A stretch of DNA of 64,000 nt, taken from assembly GCF_000190755.2 (NCBI RefSeq), contig NZ_JH109153.1:248001-312000 (forward strand), written 5' to 3'. Positions 44,869 to 54,307 of this stretch are shown here, piece by piece. A program made the translations under genes and the position numbers. Numbering within the stretch: position 1 is the first letter of the stretch; each line of letters begins with the position of its first letter. Below the pieces are notes generated by a model that searched no databases, had not been told where the DNA came from, and worked only from the letters and a program-made list of their open reading frames with translations. The DNA comes from Methylobacter tundripaludum SV96 (lineage in GTDB: Bacteria > Pseudomonadota > Gammaproteobacteria > Methylococcales > Methylomonadaceae).

Positions 44869-45639
44869 ATGTTACATAATCGTTTTTTTCGCTCTATCCT
44901 CGCCGCATGGCTGCTTTTAATCGCTCCTGCAACCTGGGCCGATACGGTGCTGGTTGCAGTAGCTGCAAACTTCACCAAACCGATGACCGAAATCGCCGAG
45001 GCTTTTGAAAAATCTACCGGTCACAGCGCCAAGCTGTCGTTCGGTTCCTCCGGCAAATTCGTCTCCCAAATCGAGAACGGCGCGCCGTTCGAAGTGTTTA
45101 TGGCTGCGGATGCGGAAAACGCGATCAAATTGCAAAATGCAGGGCTGGCGGTGGCCGATACCCGCTTCACCTACGCGCTCGGAAAACTGGTGCTGTGGTC
45201 GGCAACGCCGGGATTGGTCGACGAGCAAGGCCAAATCCTTAGTAAAGACGGGTTCAAACATCTGGCGTTGGCCGATCCGAAACTGGCTCCCTATGGTGCG
45301 GCGGCGCTGGAAGTGTTGAAACATATGGGGCTTTTTGAAAAGCTGCAACCTTTATTTGTGCTGGGCGAAAACATCTCGCAAACCCACCAGTTCGTCAGTA
45401 CCGGCAATGCCGAACTGGGTTTTCTGGCGCTGTCGCAGGTTATCGCCGACGGCAAGATCGGCAGCGGCTCCGGGTGGATCGTACCGGACGACCGCCATGC
45501 GCCAATTCGGCAAGATGCGATATTGCTGAGCAAAGGCGTGGAAAATCCAGCCGCACCGGCACTGCTGCAATTTTTAAAAGCGCCGCAGGCCCAAACGATT
45601 ATCCGTAAATACGGTTACAACCTCCCCAACCAACCTTGA
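44869..45639 (+). CDS. modA: Molybdate-binding protein ModA
   Basis: A 256-residue periplasmic solute-binding protein. The signal peptide ends at ATWA (about residue 24). The mature start VLVAVAANFTKPM and FGSSGKFVSQIENGAPFEVFMAAD are typical of ModA, with Ser residues for oxyanion binding. ATG 44869 has GGAG 7 nt upstream; a TTG at 44857 is less likely. modB begins 4 bp after its stop. Confidence 0.95.
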   Translation: MLHNRFFRSILAAWLLLIAPATWADTVLVAVAANFTKPMTEIAEAFEKSTGHSAKLSFGSSGKFVSQIENGAPFEVFMAADAENAIKLQNAGLAVADTRFTYALGKLVLWSATPGLVDEQGQILSKDGFKHLALADPKLAPYGAAALEVLKHMGLFEKLQPLFVLGENISQTHQFVSTGNAELGFLALSQVIADGKIGSGSGWIVPDDRHAPIRQDAILLSKGVENPAAPALLQFLKAPQAQTIIRKYGYNLPNQP

Positions 45640-45643
45640 AGCC

Positions 45644-46330
45644 ATGTTAAGCGCATCCGATATTGCCACCTTGTGGCTGACATTCAAAGTTGCAGGTTAT
45701 GCCACACTGCTGATGATGTTGCTGGGAACGCCGTTGGCCTGGTGGCTGGCGCGCACTACATCGCGTTGGAAAGGCGTCTGCAACGCGCTGGTGGCCCTAC
45801 CGCTGGTGTTGCCGCCGACCGTGCTGGGCTTCTATCTGCTGGTAATGATGGGGCCGAACGGCGCTATCGGCCGCTTGACCACCGAACTGGGCCTTGGCAC
45901 CTTGCCGTTTACCTTTCCCGGATTGGTGGTGGCATCGGTGCTGTATTCGTTGCCGTTTGTCGTACAACCGTTGCAAACCGCGTTCGCCACGATCGGCGAA
46001 CATCCCCTGGAAGCCGCGGCGACTTTGCGCGCCAGCCCTTTCGATACTTTTTTCAGCGTCGTCGTACCGCTGGCGAAACCCGGATTCATGACCGCCGCTA
46101 TCTTAGGCTTTGCCCATACCGTCGGCGAATTCGGCGTGGTATTGATGGTCGGCGGCAATATTCCCGACAAAACCCGCGTGGTGTCGGTGCAAATCTACAA
46201 TCATGTCGAAGCCCTGGAATACAGCGAAGCCCACTGGTTGGCGGGCTGTTTGCTGTTGTTCTCGTTTAGCGTATTGCTGGTGCTGTACACCGCGCTGAAA
46301 ACACATCCCGTCGCTCACCCGCTTAAGTGA
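45644..46330 (+). CDS. modB: Molybdate ABC permease ModB
   Basis: A 228-residue inner-membrane permease with five to six helices and the EAA loop (EAAATLRASPFDTFFSVVVPLAKPG) that docks on ModC. It begins almost directly behind modA and runs up to modC, a standard modABC order. Confidence 0.96.
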   Translation: MLSASDIATLWLTFKVAGYATLLMMLLGTPLAWWLARTTSRWKGVCNALVALPLVLPPTVLGFYLLVMMGPNGAIGRLTTELGLGTLPFTFPGLVVASVLYSLPFVVQPLQTAFATIGEHPLEAAATLRASPFDTFFSVVVPLAKPGFMTAAILGFAHTVGEFGVVLMVGGNIPDKTRVVSVQIYNHVEALEYSEAHWLAGCLLLFSFSVLLVLYTALKTHPVAHPLK

Positions 46331-46335
46331 TAAAC

Positions 46336-47463
46336 ATGACAACAATCCAAGCCCGCTTCCAACTCGACTACGGCGACTTTAAACTGGACGTCGATTTAAA
46401 ACTGCCCGGCACCGGCATTACGGTGTTGTTCGGCCATTCCGGCTCCGGCAAAACCACCCTGCTGCGCTGCATTGCGGGACTGCAACAGGCGCCGCTGGGT
46501 TTCCTTGAAATCAACGGCCATATTTGGCAGGACAGCGAGCGCAACCTGTTCCTGCCTACTTATAAACGGCCGCTGGGCTATGTGTTTCAGGAAGCCAACC
46601 TGTTTCCGCATTTGACGGTACGGGAGAATCTTCACTACGGTTTGAAGCGGATCAAACACAATTCAGGCACGGTCAAACTGGAGCAAACCCTTGAACTGCT
46701 GGGCATCAGTCATTTACTTGAGCGCATGCCCGGACACTTGTCCGGCGGCGAACGGCAACGGGTCGCCATCGCTCGGGCCTTGGCGCTTAATCCTGAAGTC
46801 CTGCTGATGGACGAACCGCTGGCGTCGCTGGATTTCAAACGGAAGCAGGAAATCCTGCCGTTTTTAAGCCGCCTGCATCAGCAACTGGATATTCCGGTGC
46901 TGTACGTCACCCATTCCCAGCAGGAAGTCGCGCAACTGGCCGACACGCTGGTGATCATGGAAGACGGTCGGGCGCTGGCTTCGGGGCCGCTATCGGAAAC
47001 GCAAAGCCGTCTCGACGTGCCGCTGGCGCAAGATCGGGAAGCCGCCACGGTTTGGCAGGCGGCCGTCGCCGAACATGAAGCCGACTATCATCTGACCCGC
47101 GTCGCCTTTGCCGGAGGTTCACTCAGCCTACCGGCGGTCGATGCAGAGGTTGGCACACCGTTACGGGTACAGATTTACGCCCGCGATGTCAGCATCGCCC
47201 TTGAAGCGCCAACCGCCACCAGCATACTCAATGTACTGCCCGCGACCATCACCGGCATCGCCGACGGTCGCGACGGCCAGAGCGTAGTGCAGTTACGACT
47301 GCCAAGGATGGCGGAAGCGTCGCAATCGGTAGGGAACCGATGCGACCAGGTCGGCGATCAAGCGCTGCTGGCGCACATCACCCGCAAATCGGCGCTGTTG
47401 CTGGGTTTGCAGATCGGCATGGCGGTTTACGTGCAGATCAAGGGTACATCACTATTAAATTAA
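46336..47463 (+). CDS. modC: Molybdate ABC transporter ATPase ModC
   Basis: A 375-residue ATPase that drives ModB. Walker A GHSGSGKTT, signature LSGGERQRVAIARA, Walker B LLMDEPLASLD and the switch His in LYVTHSQ are all intact. The C-terminal third is a TOBE/Mop regulatory domain. The ATG at 46336 is chosen; a GTG at 46327 overlapping the modB stop is possible. Confidence 0.95.
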   Translation: MTTIQARFQLDYGDFKLDVDLKLPGTGITVLFGHSGSGKTTLLRCIAGLQQAPLGFLEINGHIWQDSERNLFLPTYKRPLGYVFQEANLFPHLTVRENLHYGLKRIKHNSGTVKLEQTLELLGISHLLERMPGHLSGGERQRVAIARALALNPEVLLMDEPLASLDFKRKQEILPFLSRLHQQLDIPVLYVTHSQQEVAQLADTLVIMEDGRALASGPLSETQSRLDVPLAQDREAATVWQAAVAEHEADYHLTRVAFAGGSLSLPAVDAEVGTPLRVQIYARDVSIALEAPTATSILNVLPATITGIADGRDGQSVVQLRLPRMAEASQSVGNRCDQVGDQALLAHITRKSALLLGLQIGMAVYVQIKGTSLLN

Positions 47464-47484
47464 CCAACACCCCGGAGATTCATC

Positions 47485-47913
47485 ATGAAAGCAAGTGCTC
47501 GTAATCAGTTTGTAGGTACCGTCACTGAAGTGCTCATCGGCGCGGTCAATGCCGAAGTTCATGTCGGCTTAAAGGGCGGCGAAACCATCGTCGCCTCCAT
47601 TACCAAGGAATCCGTCGAAAAGCTGGCGATCAAAACCGGCATTGAAGTTATCGCCCTGGTCAAAGCCCCGCAAATCATCATCGTTACCGATTTCGGCGGC
47701 TACCGGCTTTCGGCGCGCAACCAGCTGCAAGGCATGATAACCCAGGTCAAACCCGGCGCGGTCAACGCCGAAGTCGATATCGAGTTAAAAGGCGGCGAGC
47801 AGGTTGCCGCCACCGTGACTAACGACAGCGTCGAAGCTTTGGGCTTGAGCAAAGGCAAACCGGCCACTGCGGTGTTCAAGGCCGGCGCGGTGATTCTGGC
47901 TGTCGCCGGTTGA
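47485..47913 (+). CDS. modG: Molbindin with two Mop domains (ModG type)
   Basis: A 142-residue cytoplasmic molybdate-binding protein made of two tandem Mop domains (about 1-68 and 72-140), each with SARNQ near the start and a GAVNAEV motif. Multimers store or buffer molybdate, a useful function when nitrogenase is being made. CCGGAG precedes the ATG, 21 bp after modC. The domains resemble those of ModE in this window. Confidence 0.93.
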   Translation: MKASARNQFVGTVTEVLIGAVNAEVHVGLKGGETIVASITKESVEKLAIKTGIEVIALVKAPQIIIVTDFGGYRLSARNQLQGMITQVKPGAVNAEVDIELKGGEQVAATVTNDSVEALGLSKGKPATAVFKAGAVILAVAG

Positions 47914-48220
47914 TAAACTGGAGATATAACATCCGCTTTCTCGTTCCCACGCGCTACGCTCATCGTTATACACAAGTGTCTGCGGTAGATCGTCATTCCG
48001 GCAGGGATTGCCGGAATCCAGAGCACAGGGATGTGAACGGTTGATTTTATTGAGCAATTTTTTATGGCGTACTTGCTGCCTGTTTCGGTATTGCCATCCA
48101 TGGCTTCTGGATCCCGGCAATCCCTGCCGGGATGACGTGTTTTTAAAGACTTGTGTATAACGACGAGCGCAGCGCGTGGAAACGAGGAAACTTGTCCCCT
48201 TTTAATTAACAGAGGTAACC
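47914..48220. repeat. Repeat-rich gap between modG and ModC-like gene
   Basis: Contains partial REP-like copies (47940-47980, 48160-48190) around an inverted pair of the CCGGCAGGGATTGCCGG family (47995-48020 and 48100-48137). That family also frames the element near 60114-60265. The last 20 bp hold the ribosome site AGAGG. Confidence 0.7.
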
Positions 48221-49390
48221 ATGCTTCTGGAAATGAATGTAAAACTGCGCCGGGGACATTTCGACCTGACCACGCGCCTGTCGATCAGCGACTCCAGCGT
48301 CGGCCTGTTCGGCAAATCCGGTGCCGGTAAAAGCACGGTGCTCGGTTTGATCGCCGGTACCATTCAACCGCAAAGCGGACATATCGTGCTGGACGGCAAA
48401 ATCATGTTCGACAGCCGCAAAGGCATCATGATGCCGCGCGAACAGCGTCCTGTAGGCGCGGTATTACAGATCGACTGTGCCGATTCGGCCGAAACCGTTC
48501 GCGACAACCTGACCGCCACCTATAACCGCACGCTGAAACACCGCCGCATTTTCAAACGGGATTTTTTAATCGAGCTTTTGGAACTGGGCCCTATCCTCAA
48601 TCATGTCATCGAACTGCTTTCCGCCGGTGAACGCCAGCGGGTGGCGCTGGCCCGCTCGCTGCTGAAATCGCCGCGGCTGTTGTTACTGGATGAAACTTTT
48701 GCCGCGATCGGCAACGGTTACCGAATGCAACTGCTGCCGATTCTGAAACGCTTGCAGCATGAGCTGGGCTTGCCGGTGCTGTATGCCAGCCAATCCTTGG
48801 GAGAAATTCTGGAGCTGACCGACCGGCTGATCGTACTCGAACAAGGCAAAGTGCTGCACAACGGCTCGTTGCTTGATGTCGCCAAACAGCAAGGCATGCT
48901 GCGCTATCTGGGCATCCGCCAGATCGACAACATTTTGCCGGTGACCGTCCGCCGCCACGACTATGTGTCCGGTTGCAGCCAGGCCCATAGCTTCGGCCTG
49001 CCGCTGACCTTGCCGCTACGGCCGCATTTAGTTGTCGGCAGTGAAGCGCAAGTGTCGATACGCGCCAACGACATAGCCTTGTCGCGTAGTTATATCGACG
49101 GCATATCGATACAAAATCAAATCAAGGGCCGAATCTGCGCGCTGATTCCCAGCGGCGAAAGCCTGATCGTGCAGGTCGATTGCGGCACTACGCTGCTGGC
49201 CGAGATTACGCCGGGCGCATGCCGGGACATGGCCTTGCAGGAGGGCGAGGTCATCTATTGCCTGATCAAAACCCATTCCATTGCCTACCTCACCGAACTT
49301 GACGCCCTGCCCTATCAACGGGTGATCAGCCATGGCGACGGCCATTATTATCTCGATACCGCCGGACCGACTAGCGACTTATTGCCTTGA
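48221..49390 (+). CDS. Degenerate ModC-like ATPase with TOBE domain
   Basis: A 389-residue ModC paralogue. Walker A (GKSGAGKST) and signature (LSAGERQRVALAR) are intact and Walker B keeps its Glu (LLLLDETF). However, the D-loop reads AAIG where SLD is expected, and the switch-loop His is replaced by Gln (LYASQS in place of LYVTHS). The C-terminal part resembles the TOBE domain. It has no permease of its own. ATP hydrolysis is doubtful; a molybdate-sensing or regulatory part is possible, as is decay. Confidence 0.8.
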   Translation: MLLEMNVKLRRGHFDLTTRLSISDSSVGLFGKSGAGKSTVLGLIAGTIQPQSGHIVLDGKIMFDSRKGIMMPREQRPVGAVLQIDCADSAETVRDNLTATYNRTLKHRRIFKRDFLIELLELGPILNHVIELLSAGERQRVALARSLLKSPRLLLLDETFAAIGNGYRMQLLPILKRLQHELGLPVLYASQSLGEILELTDRLIVLEQGKVLHNGSLLDVAKQQGMLRYLGIRQIDNILPVTVRRHDYVSGCSQAHSFGLPLTLPLRPHLVVGSEAQVSIRANDIALSRSYIDGISIQNQIKGRICALIPSGESLIVQVDCGTTLLAEITPGACRDMALQEGEVIYCLIKTHSIAYLTELDALPYQRVISHGDGHYYLDTAGPTSDLLP

Positions 49391-50029
49391 ATAACCCGCC
49401 GCCTGATCGATGCGGCCTTTCGCGAAGCGGGCATAACCCCCAACATCATGCTGAAAACCGACTCGGTGTTCGCGTTGTACGCCTATGTTCGTAGCGCGGG
49501 ACTATACAGCGCGGTCGAGCAGGAGCTTAACCTGACCTATCACTCCAGTCTGGAAAGCCTGACCAAAGTGTGCGGCGTCGTGACCTTAAACTGTCCGCTG
49601 CATCCTGAAACCGAGCATATGCTCAACGAGCAGACGCTGAAAAACTTCAAACGCGGCGCTTACCTGATCAACACCGCACGCGGCAAGCTATGCAACCGCG
49701 ATGCGATTGTCGATGCGCTGGAAAGCGGTCAATTGGCGGGTTACGCGGGTGATGTCTGGTTCCCGCAACCGGCGCCCAACGACCACCCTTGGCGCACCAT
49801 GCCGAATCATGGCATGACACCGCACATTTCGGGCACCAGCCTGTCGGCACAGACACGTTACGCTGCCGGTACCCGCGAGATTCTGGAGTGCTACTTTGAA
49901 GGCCGCCCCATCCGCGATGAATACCTGATTGTCCAAGGTGGTCAGCTGGCCGGTGTCGGTGCGCATTCCTATAGTAAAGGCAATGCCACCGGCGGATCGG
50001 AAGAAGCCGCCCAGTTCAAGAAGGATTGA
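49391..50029 (+). pseudogene. LysR-regulator fragment joined to formate dehydrogenase C-terminus
   Basis: An open frame follows the ModC-like stop directly. Its first 40 codons (RRLIDAAFREAGITPN...) resemble the effector domain of a LysR regulator. From about 49514 it switches to the C-terminal 40% of NAD-dependent formate dehydrogenase (EQELNLTYH ... NTARGKLC ... PHISGTSLSAQTRYAAGTREILE ... GSEEAAQFKKD). The catalytic Arg and His are kept, but the Rossmann NAD motif and the N-terminal substrate residues are gone, so it cannot be an active dehydrogenase. A 193-residue product from ATG 49448 could still be made. Confidence 0.82.
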
Positions 50030-50112
50030 TAACAATCGCTTGAGCTGAAACAGGGGATGCGCAGGTCATTGCCGGCATCCCCTTTACCGACTTGGAAGGA
50101 GGGGCTTAACTC

Positions 50113-50604
50113 ATGTCGCTTAGAAATATAATCAGAAATGGCGGTAAAGCCCTTCCGCCAAGACCTTCACTATCGTCTATTGCGCTGGCTTGGCTCGGAT
50201 CGAGTTTGGCTATCGCTTCTATTGCCGTCTTGAGTCAACTTTCCGGTCAGCCCTGGATATTGGGCTCTTTCGGTGCATCCTGTGTGTTATTGTTCGGATT
50301 CCCGGATGCGGTATTTTCGCAACCGCGCAATCTGATCGTCGGCCATGTCCTTTGCTCTTTAATCGGCTTGGGTTTTCTCAAATTCGTCGGTCCCGACTGG
50401 TGGAGCATGACTTTAGCTGGCGGCACCGCCTTGGCTACGATGCTGGTCACGCGTACCGTTCACCCGCCTGCGGGTTCCAATCCTGTGATTATTTTTTTGA
50501 CCCGGCCGGACTGGTCGTTTTTATTGTTTCCAACCCTGGTTGGCGTAATATTTTTGTTGTTCCTGGCTCGTCTTATGCTCAAGGTAACTCGCACGGTTCA
50601 TTAA
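50113..50604 (+). CDS. HPP family membrane protein
   Basis: A 163-residue inner-membrane protein with four to five helices and the RTVHPPAGSNPVI signature of the HPP family. Some members are linked to nitrite transport, in line with a nitrogen theme, but function here is not known. A strong GGAGG ribosome site precedes the ATG. Confidence 0.88.
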   Translation: MSLRNIIRNGGKALPPRPSLSSIALAWLGSSLAIASIAVLSQLSGQPWILGSFGASCVLLFGFPDAVFSQPRNLIVGHVLCSLIGLGFLKFVGPDWWSMTLAGGTALATMLVTRTVHPPAGSNPVIIFLTRPDWSFLLFPTLVGVIFLLFLARLMLKVTRTVH

Positions 50605-50609
50605 CCGGC

Positions 50610-51134
50610 TTATATCTTAGCCGCGCAAATGCGTTGCATAACGGCAGGCCGTGGCATTGTCTCTTCACCCTGCTCAAACGCGATTATATTCAGCACAGGT
50701 GAATAGATTTCGAACAGTTCATCCGGCAGCAACAAAAAATCGGGATTGCTGGGCTTGCCATAGCGCTCGTTACCCGCCATGAAGGTTTCATAAATCAACA
50801 CTCCGCCCGGATTTAGCATTGCGGGAAGAGTATGGAGCAATGGCCGATACAGATAACGGCTGACGATTAATCCGTCATACTTCCGGTCTGGGTAAGGCCA
50901 GTCGCCTGCTTCAAGGTCGGCAACAAACACATTGATATTGTCCATCCCCTCCATGCTTGATACCACCTGCGCATCGCGATCAATCGCATCGACCTGATAG
51001 CCTTGCTTGGCAAGCCAGATTGCATGGCGTCCGTTACCGCAGGCAAGGTCGAGTACCCGCCCCGCTTTAGGTATCAACGGAGCGTGTTTAACAATCCAGG
51101 GCGACGGTTTTTCCAGCAAATAGTGTTTCATCAT
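50610..51134 (-). CDS. Class I SAM-dependent methyltransferase
   Basis: A 174-residue methyltransferase with motif I LDLACGNGRHAIWLA (about residues 28-42) and the acidic end of strand 2 in DAIDRDAQVV. It is of the TehB-like small-molecule type; substrate unknown. It converges on the HPP gene with 5 bp between stops. Confidence 0.87.
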   Translation of the reverse strand: MMKHYLLEKPSPWIVKHAPLIPKAGRVLDLACGNGRHAIWLAKQGYQVDAIDRDAQVVSSMEGMDNINVFVADLEAGDWPYPDRKYDGLIVSRYLYRPLLHTLPAMLNPGGVLIYETFMAGNERYGKPSNPDFLLLPDELFEIYSPVLNIIAFEQGEETMPRPAVMQRICAAKI

Positions 51135-51715
51135 GAGTGAGCCTTGGCTATAAGTTGTTGTCGTTATTGCGTAAATACGGGGTTATTGAGTAAATGGAAT
51201 TTAACCAAAGCTACCGATTTTTTATTATTTTACTGAGTTTTGATAAAAGCCGACATGTCTGCATTTGTCATTTTAAGGCAATTGTCTTGATAATTTATTA
51301 ACTGATGTTACGCACGGGTGGTACTTCTCCCGTTTGCCGCGCCGAGCACCGGAGCTTTTATCGAGAACAGCCCGTTAGGGGTGCGGCAGGGATGCCGCAC
51401 GTCAGCAGAGGGGCAGGAGCCCCTTCTGCTGACCCTCGATAAAAGCGAGGAGCGCAGGACGCAAGCGGCAACCGGGTCGCCTTTTCTTTGGTTACTTTCT
51501 TTTGGCGAAGCAAAAGAAAGTAACTCGCCTTCGGGTGCGAGAAGCCGATTCAAATAATCGTCGCGGTAGCGACACTTTTAATAATAAAAATGTTAATGCA
51601 GTCTAAATTCGAATAACTGCGTAACATCAGTTATTAAAAAATAGAGTACGAGGCTGCGCCAGGATGAGTGCATCCCACCGAAGACAGCCCCGCACATTGC
51701 GGCAGCAAGTCAGCC
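51135..51715. other. Gene-less stretch holding a MITE-like element
   Basis: About 160 bp of AT-rich leader DNA, then the element at 51299-51633, then 80 bp without visible features. No supported gene. Confidence 0.65.
51299..51633. mobile_element. MITE-like element with 16-bp terminal inverted repeats
   Basis: TAACTGATGTTACGCA (51299-51314) is repeated exactly inverted at 51618-51633, bounding 335 bp with no real gene. The ends are flanked by TA, as for IS630/Tc1-like insertion. The interior holds an inverted TTTGGTTACTTTCTTTTG / CAAAAGAAAGTAAC motif common in proteobacterial repeats. No transposase is present. Confidence 0.75.
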
Positions 51716-52180
51716 TCAATTCTTCACCGATCTCAATTTCCAGGCCGCCCTGACGACCAACACCACAGCCGTGAGAAACCCGACCGTCGTCAGCGTGAAG
51801 CTCAATCCCGCCTGAAACGGAAAATGCGCTTCAATAGGAATCGTCGCGACAACCGAAGGCTTCGGCGTCAAGCCTCTGACCAGAAATGACAATGGGTTGA
51901 AGAAAGCGCCGAAACAACAGGCGGCAACGACCCAGACCGGCGGATCGATGGCATACTGCCGAAACAGCAGGAAAAAGATAAACAGGAATTGGGACATCAT
52001 CAAATAGTCGATATGGGCCCTGATAATGTCGGCCCGTTCGACGAGGTGTCCGGCCAAGACGCCATCGGGGAAAAACAGTGTGACGCCGAGCACCCAGGCG
52101 ATGGTAAGCGCTATCGCCAGACACAGTCCGGCAAACGCCACAAGAAAAAGGTTGGTCATCGTCATTTTTTGGTTTGTCAT
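51716..52180 (-). CDS. Four-helix membrane protein, function unknown
   Basis: A 154-residue inner-membrane protein with four hydrophobic segments (about 9-32, 53-70, 80-105, 122-148). I do not recognise the family. The start at 52180 is preferred over 52192 because AGGA lies 6 nt upstream. It is divergent from the AraC-type regulator. Confidence 0.7.
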   Translation of the reverse strand: MTNQKMTMTNLFLVAFAGLCLAIALTIAWVLGVTLFFPDGVLAGHLVERADIIRAHIDYLMMSQFLFIFFLLFRQYAIDPPVWVVAACCFGAFFNPLSFLVRGLTPKPSVVATIPIEAHFPFQAGLSFTLTTVGFLTAVVLVVRAAWKLRSVKN

Positions 52181-52347
52181 GGTTATCCTCATCGTTATAC
52201 GGGGACTTGGGTCCCGTCTTGTTGAACGCCAATGTCGGCGAATTGCTCAAGCCGCTGTCAGTTGTCAATCGTCGGTGATTTGACTAAACTGCATCGCAAA
52301 CGCCTACGTTGAAAACGGGTGGCTCAAGACAATAAGGAGTATAAACA

Positions 52348-53154
52348 ATGGCAGACAGTCCTCGCTTGTATGAACGTGCTGCGACGGAGGCCGTCAAATT
52401 CGACGCGCTCTGGGACATCAGCGACGGCCGCACGTTTTTTACCGGACCGCTGTATTACAATGCGAGCCATCAGCACGGCGCACCGGTTTTTCTCGCCGGA
52501 ATTTACGGCAATTTTCGCCTGCGACTGGATGGCGGCGATTGGTTGTCCTGCCGCACCGCGATTATTCCCGCCGGTGTCCTGCATGAGCTGGATATAGGCG
52601 GCGATCCGCTGACGGTGTTTTATATCGAGCCGAACATCGCCGGAGCCGATGCCCTGAAACCGCTGATCCGCAATACCCGCGAGGTCAACGGCGCGTTGGT
52701 CGGCACGGCCGGGGAGATTTCATTCATGCGCGACCTGTACGAAGACCGCTACAATCCTCAATGGACTGCGGAACCGTTGGCCGACCTGATGGGCTTTGCC
52801 AAACGACGGGCAAGCGCCGAGCCGATCGATCCGCGCATAGCCCAGGTGGTGGAGTTTTTATTCGAACACGGCGACGATCTCACCTCGGTGGCAACGCTGG
52901 CCGGAACGGTCGGGCTGTCCGCCTCGCGGTTTCAGCACCTGTTCACGCAACAGATCGGCGTTCCTTTCCGCCGTTATCGAGGTTGGAACCGGATGCGGAA
53001 GGCGATACGCGAAATCATAAAAGGCAACAACTTCACTAGCGCGGCGCATGCTACCGGGTTTTCAGACTCGGCCCATTTCAGTCATGAATTCCGCAAGACC
53101 TTCGGCGCGCCGCCCACGGTCGGCCTGCACAAGCTGGCGCGGTTACAGCGCTGA
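52348..53154 (+). CDS. AraC family transcriptional regulator
   Basis: A 268-residue regulator with an N-terminal cupin-like sensing part (GGDWLSCRTAIIPAGVLHELDI) and a C-terminal pair of helix-turn-helices (about 170-262; VATLAGTVGLSASRFQHLF and AAHATGFSDSAHFSHEFRKTFG). AAGGAG lies 10 nt before the ATG. It is followed after 18 bp by the oxygenase gene, which it probably controls. Confidence 0.9.
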   Translation: MADSPRLYERAATEAVKFDALWDISDGRTFFTGPLYYNASHQHGAPVFLAGIYGNFRLRLDGGDWLSCRTAIIPAGVLHELDIGGDPLTVFYIEPNIAGADALKPLIRNTREVNGALVGTAGEISFMRDLYEDRYNPQWTAEPLADLMGFAKRRASAEPIDPRIAQVVEFLFEHGDDLTSVATLAGTVGLSASRFQHLFTQQIGVPFRRYRGWNRMRKAIREIIKGNNFTSAAHATGFSDSAHFSHEFRKTFGAPPTVGLHKLARLQR

Positions 53155-53172
53155 ACAACAAACGGAAAATAG

Positions 53173-54213
53173 ATGACTGCAAAACCTGAACTTGGCATTT
53201 CTTCAATGGAAACCGGTGAATTGGGCGTGCTGCACTTGCGGCGCTATTGGTGCAAACGGCTGCTGGAAGTCGGGGGTCGGCTTGACCAGGACAGCGTGCG
53301 GGACGAATACGGGCTGGATTTTACACTGATGCAGGGCTTGGGACTGGGCATCGTGGAACCGGCGGAATACCTGTTCCAACAGCGTCCAACTTATGCCGAA
53401 TTCGAACAATGGATTGTGCAAAAGCTCGGCGGCGTCCCTGAGCGCACTTTAGTCGAGCGCCTCAATAAAATGGTTAGACATTATCTGGAACAACCGCACC
53501 GTACCTATCCCGTTGAGGGAACAGATATTCATGAACCGGTATTGTCGGCAGCGGACTTGGCGTTTTGGCAGGAAAACGGCTACGTGGTGTTACGCAACGC
53601 GGTTTCAGTAGAAGATTGCCGGGAAGCCGAAGCGGCGATATGGGACTTTCTCGGCATGGACCCGCAAAACCCCGAGACTTGGTACGACGAAACGCATACG
53701 TTTTGGGTGCCGCTGTTCCAGCATCCGGTCCTGAATAAAAACCGCGCGTCGCAGCGCATCCGCAAAGCATTCGAGCAGCTTTGGGGAACCGATGACTTGT
53801 GGACTACCGTGGATCGCTCCAGCCTGAACCGGCCGGAGCGCGGCGGCATCGATATATCCGGCCCCAGCCGTCTGCACTGGGACGTCAGCCTTGCCTTGCC
53901 GATCCCTTTCGGTATTCATGGATTGCTGTACTTAAGCGATACCAGCGCCGAACAAGGCGCATTTCGTTGCGTACCGGGATTTCATCGCCGTATCGATCAA
54001 TGGCTGGGAAAACTCGCACCGGAGCAAAATCCGCGTGAACAGGATTTGGAGAGTCTGGGGCCGGAACCGGTTACCGGTTCCGCCGGAGATTTCGTCCTCT
54101 GGCGCCACGCCTTGCCGCACGGCAGCGGCCGTAACCTGGCGCATTATCCGCGGGTGGTGCAATACATCACGGTGTTTCCTCATGATTACGGCATCCATCC
54201 GGTCTGGAAATAA
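53173..54213 (+). CDS. Phytanoyl-CoA dioxygenase (PhyH) family protein
   Basis: A 346-residue Fe(II)/2-oxoglutarate oxygenase. Metal ligands are the HWD motif near residue 236 and His in LPHGSGRN near 317, followed by Arg for 2-oxoglutarate. About 115 extra N-terminal residues are not part of the core. Substrate unknown; members hydroxylate lipids, amino acids and natural products. It likely shares a transcript with the AraC gene. Confidence 0.87.
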   Translation: MTAKPELGISSMETGELGVLHLRRYWCKRLLEVGGRLDQDSVRDEYGLDFTLMQGLGLGIVEPAEYLFQQRPTYAEFEQWIVQKLGGVPERTLVERLNKMVRHYLEQPHRTYPVEGTDIHEPVLSAADLAFWQENGYVVLRNAVSVEDCREAEAAIWDFLGMDPQNPETWYDETHTFWVPLFQHPVLNKNRASQRIRKAFEQLWGTDDLWTTVDRSSLNRPERGGIDISGPSRLHWDVSLALPIPFGIHGLLYLSDTSAEQGAFRCVPGFHRRIDQWLGKLAPEQNPREQDLESLGPEPVTGSAGDFVLWRHALPHGSGRNLAHYPRVVQYITVFPHDYGIHPVWK

Positions 54214-54250
54214 CCCGACGGCTGCAAGGGAACTTGGCCTGTATGGAGCC

Positions 54251-54296
54251 TGCGTAATACGTGATTTAGCGGCCCGATGCCTCGCCCTTCCATTAC
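54251..54296. repeat. Direct repeat left of DUF2845 gene
   Basis: TGCGTAATACGTGATTT and following bases match 54870-54916 with scattered changes. The pair brackets the DUF2845 gene. Confidence 0.65.
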
Positions 54297-54307
54297 CAGA
54301 AACCGCT

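Noticed and set aside
49448-50029. Functional formate dehydrogenase
   Set aside because: The NAD-binding Rossmann core and N-terminal half are missing.
51318-51557. 79-codon open frame inside the MITE-like element
   Set aside because: It is the translation of a common non-coding repeat (the FLWLLSFGEAKESN type), seen in many genomes without evidence of expression.
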